A stretch of 64,000 nt of DNA from Pseudomonas fluorescens (GCF_902497855.1 NZ_CABVHU010000018.1:1-64000), one strand, 5' to 3'. Positions 34,367 to 44,045 are shown, counted from the stretch's first letter. The notes: generated by a model from the letters alone, not told the origin. Numbers and translations: made by a program.

Positions 34367-37227
34367 TACAGGGCCTCCACTAATGCGCGCACTTCGTTCG
34401 CGCTGCCCACGGCCAGGGCCTGTTGGGCAAGGGTTTGAGTCTGGGTCAGGCTGAGTTCGCGGATGCGCGCCTTGACCTCGGCAATGCTGCGGCCCGACAC
34501 GCTGAGCTCATCCACCCCCAGCCCGACCAGCACCGGCACCGCCAGCGGGTCGGCCGCCAGCTCGCCGCACACGCCGACCCACTTGCCATGGGCATGGGCC
34601 GCCCGCACGGTTATGTCGATCAGTTGCAGCACCGCGGGGTGCAAGCCGTCAGCCTGGGCCGACAAGGTTGGATGGCCACGGTCGATGGCCAGGGTGTATT
34701 GGGTCAGGTCGTTGGTGCCGACGCTGAAAAAGTCGACTTCCCTGGCCAGCACCGGCGCCAGCAAGGCCGCCGAGGGCACCTCGATCATGATCCCCAGTTG
34801 CAGATCGGCCACGGGGATTTCCAGGCGCAGGCGTTCGGTCATGTCCCGGGCCTGACGCCACTCATCGACGCTCCCGACCATCGGGAACATGATGCGCAGC
34901 GGACGGTTATCGGCCGCACGGAGCAAGGCGCGCAATTGCGCTTCCATGATGTGCGGGCGTTGCAGGGTCAGGCGAATGCCGCGCACGCCCAGGAAGGGGT
35001 TTTCCTCTTTGGCGATCGGCCAATAGGGCAGCGGTTTGTCGCCACCGACATCGAGGGTGCGCACCACCAGCGGCCGACCGGCCAGGCCATCGAGTACGCG
35101 ACGGTATTCGACTTCCTGGGTGGCTTCATCCGGCGCTTGGGAGTGGGCCATGAAAATCAGTTCGGTGCGCAGCAGACCAATGCCTTCGGCGCCCTGCTCC
35201 ACCGCGCTGGTGACGCCGGCGCTTTCGCCGATGTTGGCGAACACTTCCACGGCGTGGCCGTCGGTGGTCAAGGCCGGTTGATGGCGTTGTTCGGCAGCGG
35301 CCTTCAGGCGTAGCTCACGGGTGTCGCGTTCTTCGATGGCGCGCTGCAAGGTTGCGGCATCGGCGTCCACGTGCAGGCGACCGCGCTGGCCATCGATCAG
35401 CAGCGGCGTGCCCGGCGCCAGCAGCAATACCGCCGCACCCGCGCCCACCAGCGCCGGAATGCCCAGCGCCCGGGCAACGATGGCGCTGTGGGCGGTGGCA
35501 CCGCCACGGGCGGTGAGAATGCCGGCGACGCGAGTCGGATCGAGACGGGCGACGTCCGATGGGCCGACTTCATCCATCACCAGAATGTACGGTTGCTCGG
35601 GCTCGCTCGGGGTTTCGACCCCACAGAGTTGCGCCAGCACCCGACGACCGATATCGCGCAAGTCGGCGGCACGTTCGGCGAGCAAGGCGTCCTGCAGCGA
35701 TTCCTGCTGTTTGGCAGCCGCTTCGATCACCGCCATCCACGCCGCTTCGGCGCTTTCGCCTTGCTTGAGGCGGGTGTCGACTTCATCGGTCAACTCCGGG
35801 TCGTCGAGCATTTCCTGGTGGGTGATGAAGATCTCGCGAATCGCTTTGGATTTGCTGCGCTCGATCAAGCCTTCGATGTCGCGGCGCACCTGCGTCAGCG
35901 CTTGCTGGAGGCGCTCGCGCTCGATGGCGGCGGATTCTCCGCGCAGCGGGTAATCGATGGTTTGCAGCACTTGAATATGGGCGGGACCGATGGCGATGCC
36001 CGGTGCCGCAGCGATGGCCTGAACCAGGCTGCCGGAGGCTGGCGCGAGCAACACTTCGGCGATCTCGGTGAGCACTTCGCGCTGCTGGCTCACGGCCGGC
36101 AGCGGCTCGACCTCTTCACCGAGGCCTTCTTCGATCGCCGCCAGCAACGCCGGCAAGGCATCGGCGGCAATGCTTGGCTCGGCAATGAACTCCAATACCT
36201 GACCGCGCCGGGCGCCAAGGCTGAGCAGCTTGCTCAAGCTCTTTACCGACACCGCGCTGTCCTGGCCATCGACGATGCGCACACGAATCTCACCTTCGAA
36301 ACTTTTCGCCAGTTGCGCGAGGATTTTTGCCGGGCGCGCATGCAGGCCGTGGGCGTTGGCCAGGGCGATGCGTGCGCTCGGCCAGTCCGCCGGCAGCTCA
36401 CCACCGAGCACCTCGAGGACTTTGCGGCTGCTGGTGGCGCGGCCCAATTCATGGCCACGACCTTCGATCAACAATGCACAAAGCCGCTCCAGCAATGCCT
36501 GATGGGCTTCACCGAGGCTGGCCAGGCAGAACAGACCGCTCAACGGCTGGCCGAGATAACGCATCGGCTTGTCCGGGGTGACGAAGGCCAGGCCCGGACG
36601 CTTGACCGTTTGCTCACTGTGCAACCACCACAGCCCGTCGCCCAGCGGCAACGCGTCGACCTGTTGCAGCACCGCGGAGAAACCGTTGCTGACGCAGTCG
36701 GCCTGACGCAATAAACGCGCACCGCGCCAGACCAGCTCTTCGAAATCATCGGCAGACACACCGAGGCCGATCATCTGTGCATCCAGCGCCAGCTCTTGCG
36801 GCGCGCCTTGCAGCAGTTTCAACAAGGCTTCGGCGGAACTGGCGCGGCGCAGGGCCTGGCCCAGGTCGGTCTCGCCCAGGGCACGGGTCAGCAGTTGCAG
36901 CAGGCGCAGGTGTTCGTCGGATTTGGCCGCAATGCCGATCGCCAGGTAGACGATCTGACCGTCGCCCCAATCCACGCCCTCGGGAAATTGCATCAGCCGT
37001 ACCCCGGTGGAAAACACCTGGTCGCGGGTTTCCGGAGTTCCGTGGGGAATGGCAATACCTTGACCGAGAAAGGTCGAGCCCTGGGCTTCGCGCGCCTGCA
37101 AACCGGCGAGATAACCCTCGGCCACCAGGCCATCTGCGACCAGGTGCTGGGCCAGCAGGTGCAACGCAGTGGACTTATCCACAGCCGATTGGCCCATGGA
37201 AATCTGCTCTATGGTGAGCTCGAGCAT
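34366..37227 (-). CDS. fruB: Fructose PTS multiphosphoryl transfer protein (EIIA-HPr-EI)
   Basis: This 953-residue fusion carries phosphate from phosphoenolpyruvate to FruA. The N-terminal EIIA-Fru domain has the phospho-histidine in IAIPHGTPE near residue 62. A linker follows, then an HPr domain (HGLHARPAKIL near 298) and full EI (GGATAHSAIVARALG near 585). The C-terminal PEP-binding TIM barrel has the cysteine in VCGELAAD near 900. ATG 37227 is chosen for its AAGGAG site; nine codons upstream are in frame but unsupported. The promoter region contains a Cra/FruR operator at 37372-37383. Confidence 0.96.
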   Translation of the reverse strand: MLELTIEQISMGQSAVDKSTALHLLAQHLVADGLVAEGYLAGLQAREAQGSTFLGQGIAIPHGTPETRDQVFSTGVRLMQFPEGVDWGDGQIVYLAIGIAAKSDEHLRLLQLLTRALGETDLGQALRRASSAEALLKLLQGAPQELALDAQMIGLGVSADDFEELVWRGARLLRQADCVSNGFSAVLQQVDALPLGDGLWWLHSEQTVKRPGLAFVTPDKPMRYLGQPLSGLFCLASLGEAHQALLERLCALLIEGRGHELGRATSSRKVLEVLGGELPADWPSARIALANAHGLHARPAKILAQLAKSFEGEIRVRIVDGQDSAVSVKSLSKLLSLGARRGQVLEFIAEPSIAADALPALLAAIEEGLGEEVEPLPAVSQQREVLTEIAEVLLAPASGSLVQAIAAAPGIAIGPAHIQVLQTIDYPLRGESAAIERERLQQALTQVRRDIEGLIERSKSKAIREIFITHQEMLDDPELTDEVDTRLKQGESAEAAWMAVIEAAAKQQESLQDALLAERAADLRDIGRRVLAQLCGVETPSEPEQPYILVMDEVGPSDVARLDPTRVAGILTARGGATAHSAIVARALGIPALVGAGAAVLLLAPGTPLLIDGQRGRLHVDADAATLQRAIEERDTRELRLKAAAEQRHQPALTTDGHAVEVFANIGESAGVTSAVEQGAEGIGLLRTELIFMAHSQAPDEATQEVEYRRVLDGLAGRPLVVRTLDVGGDKPLPYWPIAKEENPFLGVRGIRLTLQRPHIMEAQLRALLRAADNRPLRIMFPMVGSVDEWRQARDMTERLRLEIPVADLQLGIMIEVPSAALLAPVLAREVDFFSVGTNDLTQYTLAIDRGHPTLSAQADGLHPAVLQLIDITVRAAHAHGKWVGVCGELAADPLAVPVLVGLGVDELSVSGRSIAEVKARIRELSLTQTQTLAQQALAVGSANEVRALVEAL

Positions 37228-37371
37228 GCTTTCTCCTTTTTGGCGCCTGGGCACCAGGTATTGTTTTGAATGATTCCAGCTTAGGCGCTGGGTACGACCT
37301 TTTCAGAAGCCATTTGGCAGTTTCGCGGCAGAACCGACCAAAGACGTCTTAAACCTAGAAAATACGCCTGC

Positions 37372-37383
37372 TGAAACGTTTAA
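37372..37383. promoter_or_regulatory. Cra/FruR operator of the fructose operon
   Basis: TGAAACGTTTAA is the near-palindrome recognised by pseudomonad Cra (reported for P. putida as TTAAACGTTTCA on the other strand). It sits 145 bases upstream of fruB and 146 upstream of fruR, so it could serve both. Confidence 0.85.
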
Positions 37384-37528
37384 TCTAGAATGATTGGCAC
37401 GTTACTCGATAATGTCTCATCCTTGAAGCCCAACTTGTCGGATGCGTTGAGACAGGGGTCGTCTGGCTGAATCGGTTAGGATTGGCGTACATGTCGCGGC
37501 AAGCTCGAAAAAACAAGGAATTCCCGGG

Positions 37529-38524
37529 TTGAAACTCAGTGATATTGCACAGTTGGCCGGTGTGTCCGTTACCACCGCCAGTTACGTCATCAATGGCAAG
37601 GCCGAGCAGCAACGCATCAGCAGTGCCACCGTCGAACGCGTGCGCGCGGTCGTCGAACAACATGGCTTCACGCCCAATCCCCAGGCCGCCGGACTGCGCA
37701 GTCGGCACACCCGCACCCTGGGCTTCATTCTGCCGGACCTGGAAAACCCCAGTTACGCGCGGATCGCCAAATTGCTGGAACAAGGCGCCCGGGCGCGCGG
37801 CTATCAGTTGTTGATCGCCAGCTCCGACGATGCGCCGGACAGCGAACGGCAGTTGCTGCAACTGTTCCGCGCCCGGCGCTGCGATGCACTGATCGTCGCC
37901 AGTTGTTTGCCGGCGGGTGATGACAGTTACCGTCAGTTGCAAGCCAAGGGCATTCCGATCATCGCCATCGATCGGGTGATGGAGCCTGAGTATTTCTGCT
38001 CGGTGATCAGTGATGACCGCGAGGCCAGTCTGCAGCTTACGCGCAGTCTGCTTGAGCCGTTGCCCAAGCAGATCGCGCTGATCGGTGCCCGCCCGGAACT
38101 GAGCATCAGCCAGGAACGTGCGGCCGGTTTCAAAGAGGCGCTGGCCGGGTTTGACGGCGATATCCTGATCGAACACGGCGAATCGTTCAGCCGCGAGTGC
38201 GGTAAACAATTGATGGACGAATTGCTCCAGCGCCTGGGCCATTTGCCGGATGCGCTGGTGACCACGTCCTATGTACTGCTGCAGGGCGTGTTCGATGCCT
38301 TGCATGACTTCCCGCTGAAGTCCCGCCCGCTGCGCCTCGGCACCTTTGGCGACACGCAGTTGCTGGACTTCCTGCCATTGCCGGTCAATGCCATGGCCCA
38401 ACAGCATCAACTGATTGCCGACAAGGCCCTGGCGCTGGCGCTGGCCGCCATCGAGCAGTCCGATTACCAACCCGGCGTGCAGGCCATCGCGCGGACCTTC
38501 AAGCAGCGTATTCGTCAGGACTGA
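37529..38524 (+). CDS. cra: Fructose operon repressor, LacI family
   Basis: This 331-residue regulator has an N-terminal LacI helix-turn-helix (KLSDIAQLAGVSVTTASYVING, residues 2-23 in pieces). A periplasmic-binding-like effector domain follows, starting near residue 62. In P. putida the inducer is fructose 1-phosphate. TTG 37529 is the start: it has AAGGAA eight bases upstream and matches the N-terminus of Cra/FruR, whereas no ATG lies nearby. It is divergent from fruB across 300 bases that include the operator. The alternative symbol is fruR. Confidence 0.94.
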   Translation: MKLSDIAQLAGVSVTTASYVINGKAEQQRISSATVERVRAVVEQHGFTPNPQAAGLRSRHTRTLGFILPDLENPSYARIAKLLEQGARARGYQLLIASSDDAPDSERQLLQLFRARRCDALIVASCLPAGDDSYRQLQAKGIPIIAIDRVMEPEYFCSVISDDREASLQLTRSLLEPLPKQIALIGARPELSISQERAAGFKEALAGFDGDILIEHGESFSRECGKQLMDELLQRLGHLPDALVTTSYVLLQGVFDALHDFPLKSRPLRLGTFGDTQLLDFLPLPVNAMAQQHQLIADKALALALAAIEQSDYQPGVQAIARTFKQRIRQD

Positions 38525-38527
38525 ATC

Positions 38528-39304
38528 GTGGAGCTTATCGACACCCACACTCATCTGGATTTTCCGGACTTCGACGAGGACCGTCAGGCGCTGCTGGCCG
38601 AGAGCCGCGCCCTCGGGGTGCGGCGGATGGTGGTATTGGGGGTGTATCAGGGCAACTGGCAGCGGGTCTGGGAGCTGGTGCAAAGCGACCCTGACCTGCA
38701 TGCGGCATTCGGTTTGCACCCGGTGTATCTGGATGATCACCGCCCTGAAGACTTGAAGGAACTCGGTGACTGGCTGACTCGGCTGGCCGGTCATCGGCAG
38801 TTGTGTGCGGTGGGCGAGATCGGCCTGGATTACTTTATCGAGACCCTCGATCGCGAACGTCAGCAGGCGCTGTTCGAGGCGCAGCTCGGGCTGGCGAAGG
38901 ACTTCGATCTGCCCGCGTTGATCCATGTCCGGCGCAGCCATGCGGCGGTGATTGCCACGCTCAAACGGTTCAAGTTGAACCGCGCGGGAATCATCCATGC
39001 CTTTGCTGGCAGCAAGGAAGAAGCCCGCGAGTACATCAAGCTGGGTTTCAAACTCGGACTCGGCGGTGCCGCGACCTGGCCGCAGGCATTGCGCATGCAC
39101 CGGGTCCTTGCCGAACTGCCGCTGGAGTCGGTGGTCCTGGAAACCGACTCACCGGACATGGCGCCCGCCATGTTTCCCGGTCAACGCAACAGCCCGGCGC
39201 ATTTGCCGGCGATCTGCGCGGCGCTGGCGGAGATCATGGCGGTGAGCCTCGAGGAATTGGCCACCGCCAGTACCACCAATGCATACGAACTGTTTCACTG
39301 GTGA
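38528..39304 (+). CDS. TatD-family metal-dependent hydrolase
   Basis: This 258-residue TIM-barrel nuclease has metal-ligand motifs DTHTHLD near residues 5-11, GEIGLDY near 97, HVRRSH near 136, HAFAGS near 157 and ETDSPDM near 207. TatD-type enzymes are deoxyribonucleases/exonucleases linked to DNA repair and RNA quality control; the three E. coli members (TatD, YcfH, YjjV) cannot be told apart here, though YjjV is a fair guess. The start is GTG 38528, only three bases after the cra stop, so it is probably co-transcribed with cra. Confidence 0.87.
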   Translation: MELIDTHTHLDFPDFDEDRQALLAESRALGVRRMVVLGVYQGNWQRVWELVQSDPDLHAAFGLHPVYLDDHRPEDLKELGDWLTRLAGHRQLCAVGEIGLDYFIETLDRERQQALFEAQLGLAKDFDLPALIHVRRSHAAVIATLKRFKLNRAGIIHAFAGSKEEAREYIKLGFKLGLGGAATWPQALRMHRVLAELPLESVVLETDSPDMAPAMFPGQRNSPAHLPAICAALAEIMAVSLEELATASTTNAYELFHW

Positions 39305-39341
39305 CATCACTCGTCAACTTGAATAGCAGCAGCGTATTATC

Positions 39342-39818
39342 CTAATAATTGAACCAAACTTCATTCTGCACAATTGGATCAGGCCCAAATATATCAAACG
39401 CAAAACGAGCAAAAACGCGAGCATGTTTATTCGCTCCAACCCATCCGCCTTTATCACGCTCATTATCAGTAACGTTATACCAGCCTCCGTCCTGCTTCCG
39501 ATCATCCGGGGAGTCTCTTCCCCACCACTGGAGTGAGTCAAAGCTATAATGCAGATTTGCTTTATCACCTGAAATGTCGCCTAGCAGCGGGCTGATGCTA
39601 TATTGCTTGAAGTAGCAATAAAACAGCCCACCGTTGTTCTCCCACCAATAATCAAATGTTAAATATCCTTGAAACAAGGCATGTTTCACAGTTAGCACTT
39701 CAGTTTTAATTTCGGCCGTTTTCGACATTTTCTCATACTGTTCCGCCGTGAGAATGTTAGGTGAGACATTATTTGATCTGTTCGGACCCGAAACATCTTC
39801 TTTCTTTTTATCATGCAT
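39342..39818 (-). CDS. Hypothetical protein, AT-rich orphan gene
   Basis: This 158-residue protein is rich in aromatic residues (FDYWWENNGGLFYCYF near 79-94, LQWWGRD near 115), with a charged N-terminus and no signal or membrane helix. No family is recognised. ATG 39818 is preferred over GTG 39830 because an AAGGGTGG site lies about eight bases upstream. The gene is clearly more AT-rich than its neighbours, is convergent with the TatD gene, and is followed by nothing else on its strand. It looks like an acquired single gene of unknown function. Confidence 0.5.
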   Translation of the reverse strand: MHDKKKEDVSGPNRSNNVSPNILTAEQYEKMSKTAEIKTEVLTVKHALFQGYLTFDYWWENNGGLFYCYFKQYSISPLLGDISGDKANLHYSFDSLQWWGRDSPDDRKQDGGWYNVTDNERDKGGWVGANKHARVFARFAFDIFGPDPIVQNEVWFNY

Positions 39819-40173
39819 TTTCACGCCCACCCTTATACTAATAAAACGCAGGAAAAGTTGGCCTTAAGGCTTGAATTATTAAAGTCTGAACAACACGGAA
39901 ATGATACCTGTCAAATATGACAGTACCGACGAGCGGTGTGCTCATGGTCGGCGCATCTACCAGAAATTTGCGTGACGGGAATTATAGGGATTAGTACTGG
40001 ACGGTTGGCAGCGGCCGGCACGGCCAATGCGCGTGAAGTATTCAATTGGCCTTCCACGTAGCCCTCTTCTGTAGGAGCAAAGCTTGCTTGCGATGGAGTA
40101 TCAGTCGACATCTGTGTCGCTGACGGTTCATCGCGAGCAAGCTTTGCTCAACAGGAGAGGGATAGCGGGTGTT
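39819..40173. other. Intergenic stretch containing a REPIN variant
   Basis: About 350 bases carry a REPIN at 40069-40155. The rest is the leader of the orphan gene and shows no other element. Confidence 0.4.
40069..40155. repeat. REPIN variant with an extra base in each arm
   Basis: The arms read GGAGCAAAGCTTGCTTGCGATGG and GCGAGCAAGCTTTGCTC. Each has an AAAGC expansion, so the stem retains complementarity through paired changes. Confidence 0.8.
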
Positions 40174-42204
40174 TTACACCCGGAACGCACTGATCAGCTG
40201 CTTCAACTCCACCACCTGAGCCGACAACGCACGGCTGGCATCCTCGGTCCGATGCGCACCTTCGGCGGTCCGCTCGCCGGCGCGGTTGATCTCGACGATA
40301 TTCTGGTCGATGTCGTGCGCCACGGCGGTTTGCTGCTCCACCGCGGCCGCGATCTGCTGGTTCTGGTCAACGATCATGCCGACGGCACCGAGAATATTTT
40401 CCAGCGCCTGCTGGACCTTCTCTGATTGCCCCACGGTGCCGCTGGCCATCTGATGGCTTGAGCCCATGGCCTTCACCGCAGCGCCGACACCACTGTGCAG
40501 CCGGGCAATCATCTGCTCGATTTCTTCGGTCGATTGCTGGGTGCGCTTGGCCAGTGTCCTGACCTCATCAGCAACTACCGCGAATCCACGGCCCTGTTCA
40601 CCAGCCCGCGCGGCTTCGATAGCCGCGTTGAGCGCCAGCAGATTGGTTTGCTCGGCGATGCTTTTGATCACTTCCAATACGCGGCTGATGGACTGGCTGT
40701 CGCTGGCCAGTTGATTGATCACCCGCACCGACTGATCGATCTCGTTGGCCAGTGCCGCGATGCTGCCCTGTTGGGACTCCACGAGCCCGCGACCGCTGAC
40801 GGTCTCGTCGTTGACGCTGTGGGCGCTGCTGACCGCCGCAGCGGCACTGCGCGCCACCTCCAGAGAAGTCGCCGACATCTGGTTCATGGCCGTGGCGACC
40901 TGCTCGATCTGCGAACGCTGCCCTGCCACTGCCTGGCTGCTCTGGGTGGAGACGTTTTCGACTTGCCCGGCCTGGCGCTCGACCTCGCCGACGGTCTGCC
41001 CCACCCGCTCGATCAAATCATGGATTTTCTTCACGGTGCCGTTGAACACCTCGCCCAACTCGCCCAGTTCATCGCGACTGTTGGCATTGAAGGTCACCGT
41101 CATGTCGCCGGCCGCCACCTTGTCCATCATCGCGCCAAGGCGTTTGAGCGTGGTGCGGGTCGATGCGTAGAAGCCGCCGTAAAGGTAAAAAATCAACACG
41201 AACACCACCGACAACGCCACGGCCTGCAATACCATGTGAGTGCGGTTCTGATCCAGCCGCTGCTGCAATTGGGTGCCCAGAAACGTCAGGGTGGCTTCGT
41301 TGAGTTGATAGGTCTGATCCATCAGGCCCGTGACCTGATCGTAAAAAGCCTGCCAGGGTGCATCGAGGGTATCGGCCATCACCACCTGTTCTTCGAACAG
41401 TTCGCTGGCTTTTTTGAGCGACGCTTTACTACTCTCGGCCTGACTGGCCAGGGCTTGCTGTGCCGCGCTGCTTGAGCCCAGCGCATCTTGCAACTTCAGT
41501 CCGTACTCGGCCTGCAGCTTTTCGATCTGTACCAGTAGCTCATCGAAACGGGTGCTCGAGGATGAATTGAGAAAGCCCTGCCCCAAGGAGTAAGCACCCA
41601 TCGCCCGCCCATCGCCCAGGATCTGGGTGATGAGGGGGGTGACGTGGGTGACGAGTTCACTGAGCTGACGCATGTCGCTCTGGTTGTCGCGGCTGAGCCC
41701 GGCCTGACTGGCGATGATCTGGCTGAAAATCTGCGCATTGCCCAGCAACTTGCCGATCAGCGCACTTTTGCTTTGCAGGGAGGTTTCCGTTTGCTGGGCC
41801 TTGAACGCCGCAATCATTTCATCGCGTTTGGCGTCGAATACGGCGATTTGCTCCGGCTCGGTGGCCATCGCGGCCAACCCTTGCAAGCGCGCGAGAACGC
41901 TTTGCTCCAAGGCATTGATTTTGCCTTCGACATTGCTGGCCTTGCCGGATTGACCGAGGGTGACGTTGATCTGCACCAGGTTGTTCAGGGTTTCCAGATC
42001 GCGCCGCAACGTCAGGCTGCTGCCCAGCAGGTCGAGGCTTTGCAGTTCGACCCGGGTACCCTGGAATTCGCGATAGGAATCGCGTACCAGATAGAAGTTG
42101 GTCACCAGCATCGGCACGAGGAACAGCACGCTGATCAGACTGAACTTCATACCGAAACTCAGGCGGTTCATCAGCGCGACAGCGGGATAGAGCAAGCTCT
42201 TCAC
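40174..42204 (-). CDS. Methyl-accepting chemotaxis protein
   Basis: This 676-residue transducer has a first membrane helix near residues 20-42 and a long, helical periplasmic domain of about 285 residues. The second helix is near 328-350. A HAMP domain follows (about 350-405), then a coiled-coil signalling domain whose tip reads EQTNLLALNAAIEAARAGE. The ligand domain is longer than the usual four-helix bundle and may be of the HBM (double bundle) type, so the ligand is unknown. GTG 42204 has a GGGAG site seven bases upstream. A PAO1 counterpart (PA4520) sits beside ampE, as here. Confidence 0.9.
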   Translation of the reverse strand: MKSLLYPAVALMNRLSFGMKFSLISVLFLVPMLVTNFYLVRDSYREFQGTRVELQSLDLLGSSLTLRRDLETLNNLVQINVTLGQSGKASNVEGKINALEQSVLARLQGLAAMATEPEQIAVFDAKRDEMIAAFKAQQTETSLQSKSALIGKLLGNAQIFSQIIASQAGLSRDNQSDMRQLSELVTHVTPLITQILGDGRAMGAYSLGQGFLNSSSSTRFDELLVQIEKLQAEYGLKLQDALGSSSAAQQALASQAESSKASLKKASELFEEQVVMADTLDAPWQAFYDQVTGLMDQTYQLNEATLTFLGTQLQQRLDQNRTHMVLQAVALSVVFVLIFYLYGGFYASTRTTLKRLGAMMDKVAAGDMTVTFNANSRDELGELGEVFNGTVKKIHDLIERVGQTVGEVERQAGQVENVSTQSSQAVAGQRSQIEQVATAMNQMSATSLEVARSAAAAVSSAHSVNDETVSGRGLVESQQGSIAALANEIDQSVRVINQLASDSQSISRVLEVIKSIAEQTNLLALNAAIEAARAGEQGRGFAVVADEVRTLAKRTQQSTEEIEQMIARLHSGVGAAVKAMGSSHQMASGTVGQSEKVQQALENILGAVGMIVDQNQQIAAAVEQQTAVAHDIDQNIVEINRAGERTAEGAHRTEDASRALSAQVVELKQLISAFRV

Positions 42205-42559
42205 GGGTAGTCTCCCTTGGATTTCTTATTTTTATTCAGGCACGGGCTGAGAGCAGATAGCCACTATTCGATGCTGTCTCTGTATAACTTAAATCGGCGG
42301 GAGGTTTTGTAACTTAAGGTTAACGGCGGGGCTGTTCATCGGGCAGGTAATGTCTTCGGACGACTGATACATCTGGGGCGAGGGGAGGCTTGCCCCAATG
42401 ACGTTCAGTTAAGCGTATGCGGCCTACTGTAGGAGCGAGCTTGCTCCGGGCGGCGTTCCGACGATGGTCGTTAACAACAACGCGTGTTTGCTGATTAAAC
42501 GCGGCGCTCTTGAGTCCATCGCGAGCAAGCTCGCTCCTACAATGCAGTTCACTTCAGAG
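42205..42559. other. Promoter region of the chemoreceptor gene and a REPIN
   Basis: The right half is a REPIN (42427-42541). The left half is the leader of the chemoreceptor gene. A GTAACTTAAGGTTAAC stretch is AT-rich, but no operator is recognised. Confidence 0.4.
42427..42541. repeat. REPIN between the chemoreceptor gene and ampE
   Basis: The left arm is altered (AGCTTGCTCCGGGCGGCG); the right arm is standard (GCGAGCAAGCTCGCTCC). The core contains GGTCGTTAACAACAACGCG. Confidence 0.85.
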
Positions 42560-43396
42560 CTACGGCAGGACAGTCCACAACGCAAACCCCGCATACCAGA
42601 GCACCGCCGCGCGCAGCAGCAGCTCCCAGATCCGGTCGAGGCTGTTGATGCCATCCGGTCCGACCACCGGTGCCGGAATTTCACCCGCCACCAATCCGAC
42701 TTTCTCTATTAACCGGGCGGCGCTGATGTTCCAGTTCAGCAGCTCGTGCAACATCACCCGGCCGACCGCGACAAAGTTGCCGACCAAGGCAAAACTCGCC
42801 GCCAGCAACCGCACCGGCACCCAATCGAACGCGTGACGCAGTTGTGCCGCGCGCTCGACCACGGCCGGGTTCTGCCCGTGTTCTTCGGCCAGTGCCAGCA
42901 GTCGATAGCTCAAGGCAGCGACCGGCCCCAGCAGGAAATACCAGAAAATCACCGCAAAGAAGCTCTGGTAGGCTTCCCACAGCAGATGCCCCTGGACCCG
43001 CTCCAGCAGCTGGTCAGCGCTGTCGGCGCAGATACCCAGGTCACGTTCCGCCACGTGGGCGGCGGCCTGCAGGTCTTCCCGGCGCCAGGCATCGCGAAAC
43101 GGGCCGAGGCCGGCCAGCAGATCGCCGCGACCCAGGCTGTAGATCACCACCAGCAAATGCACGGGCAACGCCAGCAGGCCGTAAGCCACGGGCTCCAGCA
43201 CCAGCAACAGCAAGCCCAGCAGCGCCACGGGCAACAACACCAGCACCACCAGGATCAGCCATGGCCGATTCACCAGACGCGCACTCGCCTCAAGCTTGTG
43301 CAGTTCGCGCACCCAACCGCCATCACGCTGGACCCGATGGCGCAGGGCCGAGAATTTTTCTATCCAGACCGCCAACAGCAACACCAGAAAACTCAT
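42560..43396 (-). CDS. ampE: AmpE, inner-membrane modulator of beta-lactamase signalling
   Basis: This 278-residue membrane protein has about four helices and the N-terminal SFLVLLLAVWIEKFSALRHR block that defines AmpE. AmpE is encoded with AmpD and affects AmpC regulation through muropeptide recycling, although its exact activity is unclear. The ATG overlaps the ampD stop by four bases (ATGA). No signal peptide is present; the first helix is the membrane anchor. Confidence 0.93.
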   Translation of the reverse strand: MSFLVLLLAVWIEKFSALRHRVQRDGGWVRELHKLEASARLVNRPWLILVVLVLLPVALLGLLLLVLEPVAYGLLALPVHLLVVIYSLGRGDLLAGLGPFRDAWRREDLQAAAHVAERDLGICADSADQLLERVQGHLLWEAYQSFFAVIFWYFLLGPVAALSYRLLALAEEHGQNPAVVERAAQLRHAFDWVPVRLLAASFALVGNFVAVGRVMLHELLNWNISAARLIEKVGLVAGEIPAPVVGPDGINSLDRIWELLLRAAVLWYAGFALWTVLP

Positions 43397-43953
43397 TGTT
43401 GTTCCTCTTTTTCCAGAGCGGCGCGATAGCGTGCCCAGTCGAACGCTGGCCCCGGATCGGTTTTGCGGCCAGGGGCGATGTCGCTATGCCCGCAGATGCG
43501 CTGCGCGGTGATCGCGGTGAAGGTGCTTTGCAGCTGCCGGGTCAGGGCCGTCAACGCTTCATATTGCGCATCGGTGAAGGGCAGATCATCCGTGCCTTCG
43601 AGCTCGATGCCCACGGAAAAATCGTTACAGGTTTCCCGACCTTCAAAACTCGAGACGCCGGCGTGCCAGGCGCGCTCGAGACAAGAGACAAACTGAGTGA
43701 CAGTGCCGTCACGTTCGATCAGGAAATGCGCCGACACGCGCAGGTCGGCGATCCCTGCAAAGTAGGGATGCTCGGTGACATCCAGGCGATTCTGGAAAAA
43801 TTCCTGCACCTTGCCAGTGGCGAACTGTGCCGGCGGCAAGCTGATGTTGTGGATCACCAGCAGGGAAATTTCGCCCGGGGGGCGCGCATTGAAGTTGGGC
43901 GAGGGGCATAAACGCACACCCTGGCACCAACCGCTCGCGGGGTCCAACTGCAT
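43393..43953 (-). CDS. ampD: 1,6-anhydro-N-acetylmuramyl-L-alanine amidase AmpD
   Basis: This 186-residue cytoplasmic zinc amidase cleaves the peptide from 1,6-anhydro-muropeptides in cell-wall recycling, which keeps AmpR-controlled beta-lactamase repressed. The zinc ligands are visible: the histidine in VIHNISLP near residue 35 and the late GHSDIAPGRKTDPG near 153-166 (histidine and aspartate). No signal peptide is present, as expected for AmpD rather than AmpDh2/3. It is divergent from nadC. The start is ATG 43953, and the operon continues to ampE. Confidence 0.95.
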   Translation of the reverse strand: MQLDPASGWCQGVRLCPSPNFNARPPGEISLLVIHNISLPPAQFATGKVQEFFQNRLDVTEHPYFAGIADLRVSAHFLIERDGTVTQFVSCLERAWHAGVSSFEGRETCNDFSVGIELEGTDDLPFTDAQYEALTALTRQLQSTFTAITAQRICGHSDIAPGRKTDPGPAFDWARYRAALEKEEQQ

Positions 43954-44045
43954 ACAGATTCCTTCAACGACGACTGTGTTGCGTCCAGTATGCCGCGATA
44001 GACCCTCCGGGCGCGATCACTTGCCGCGATTGAGACGTAGCAGGG

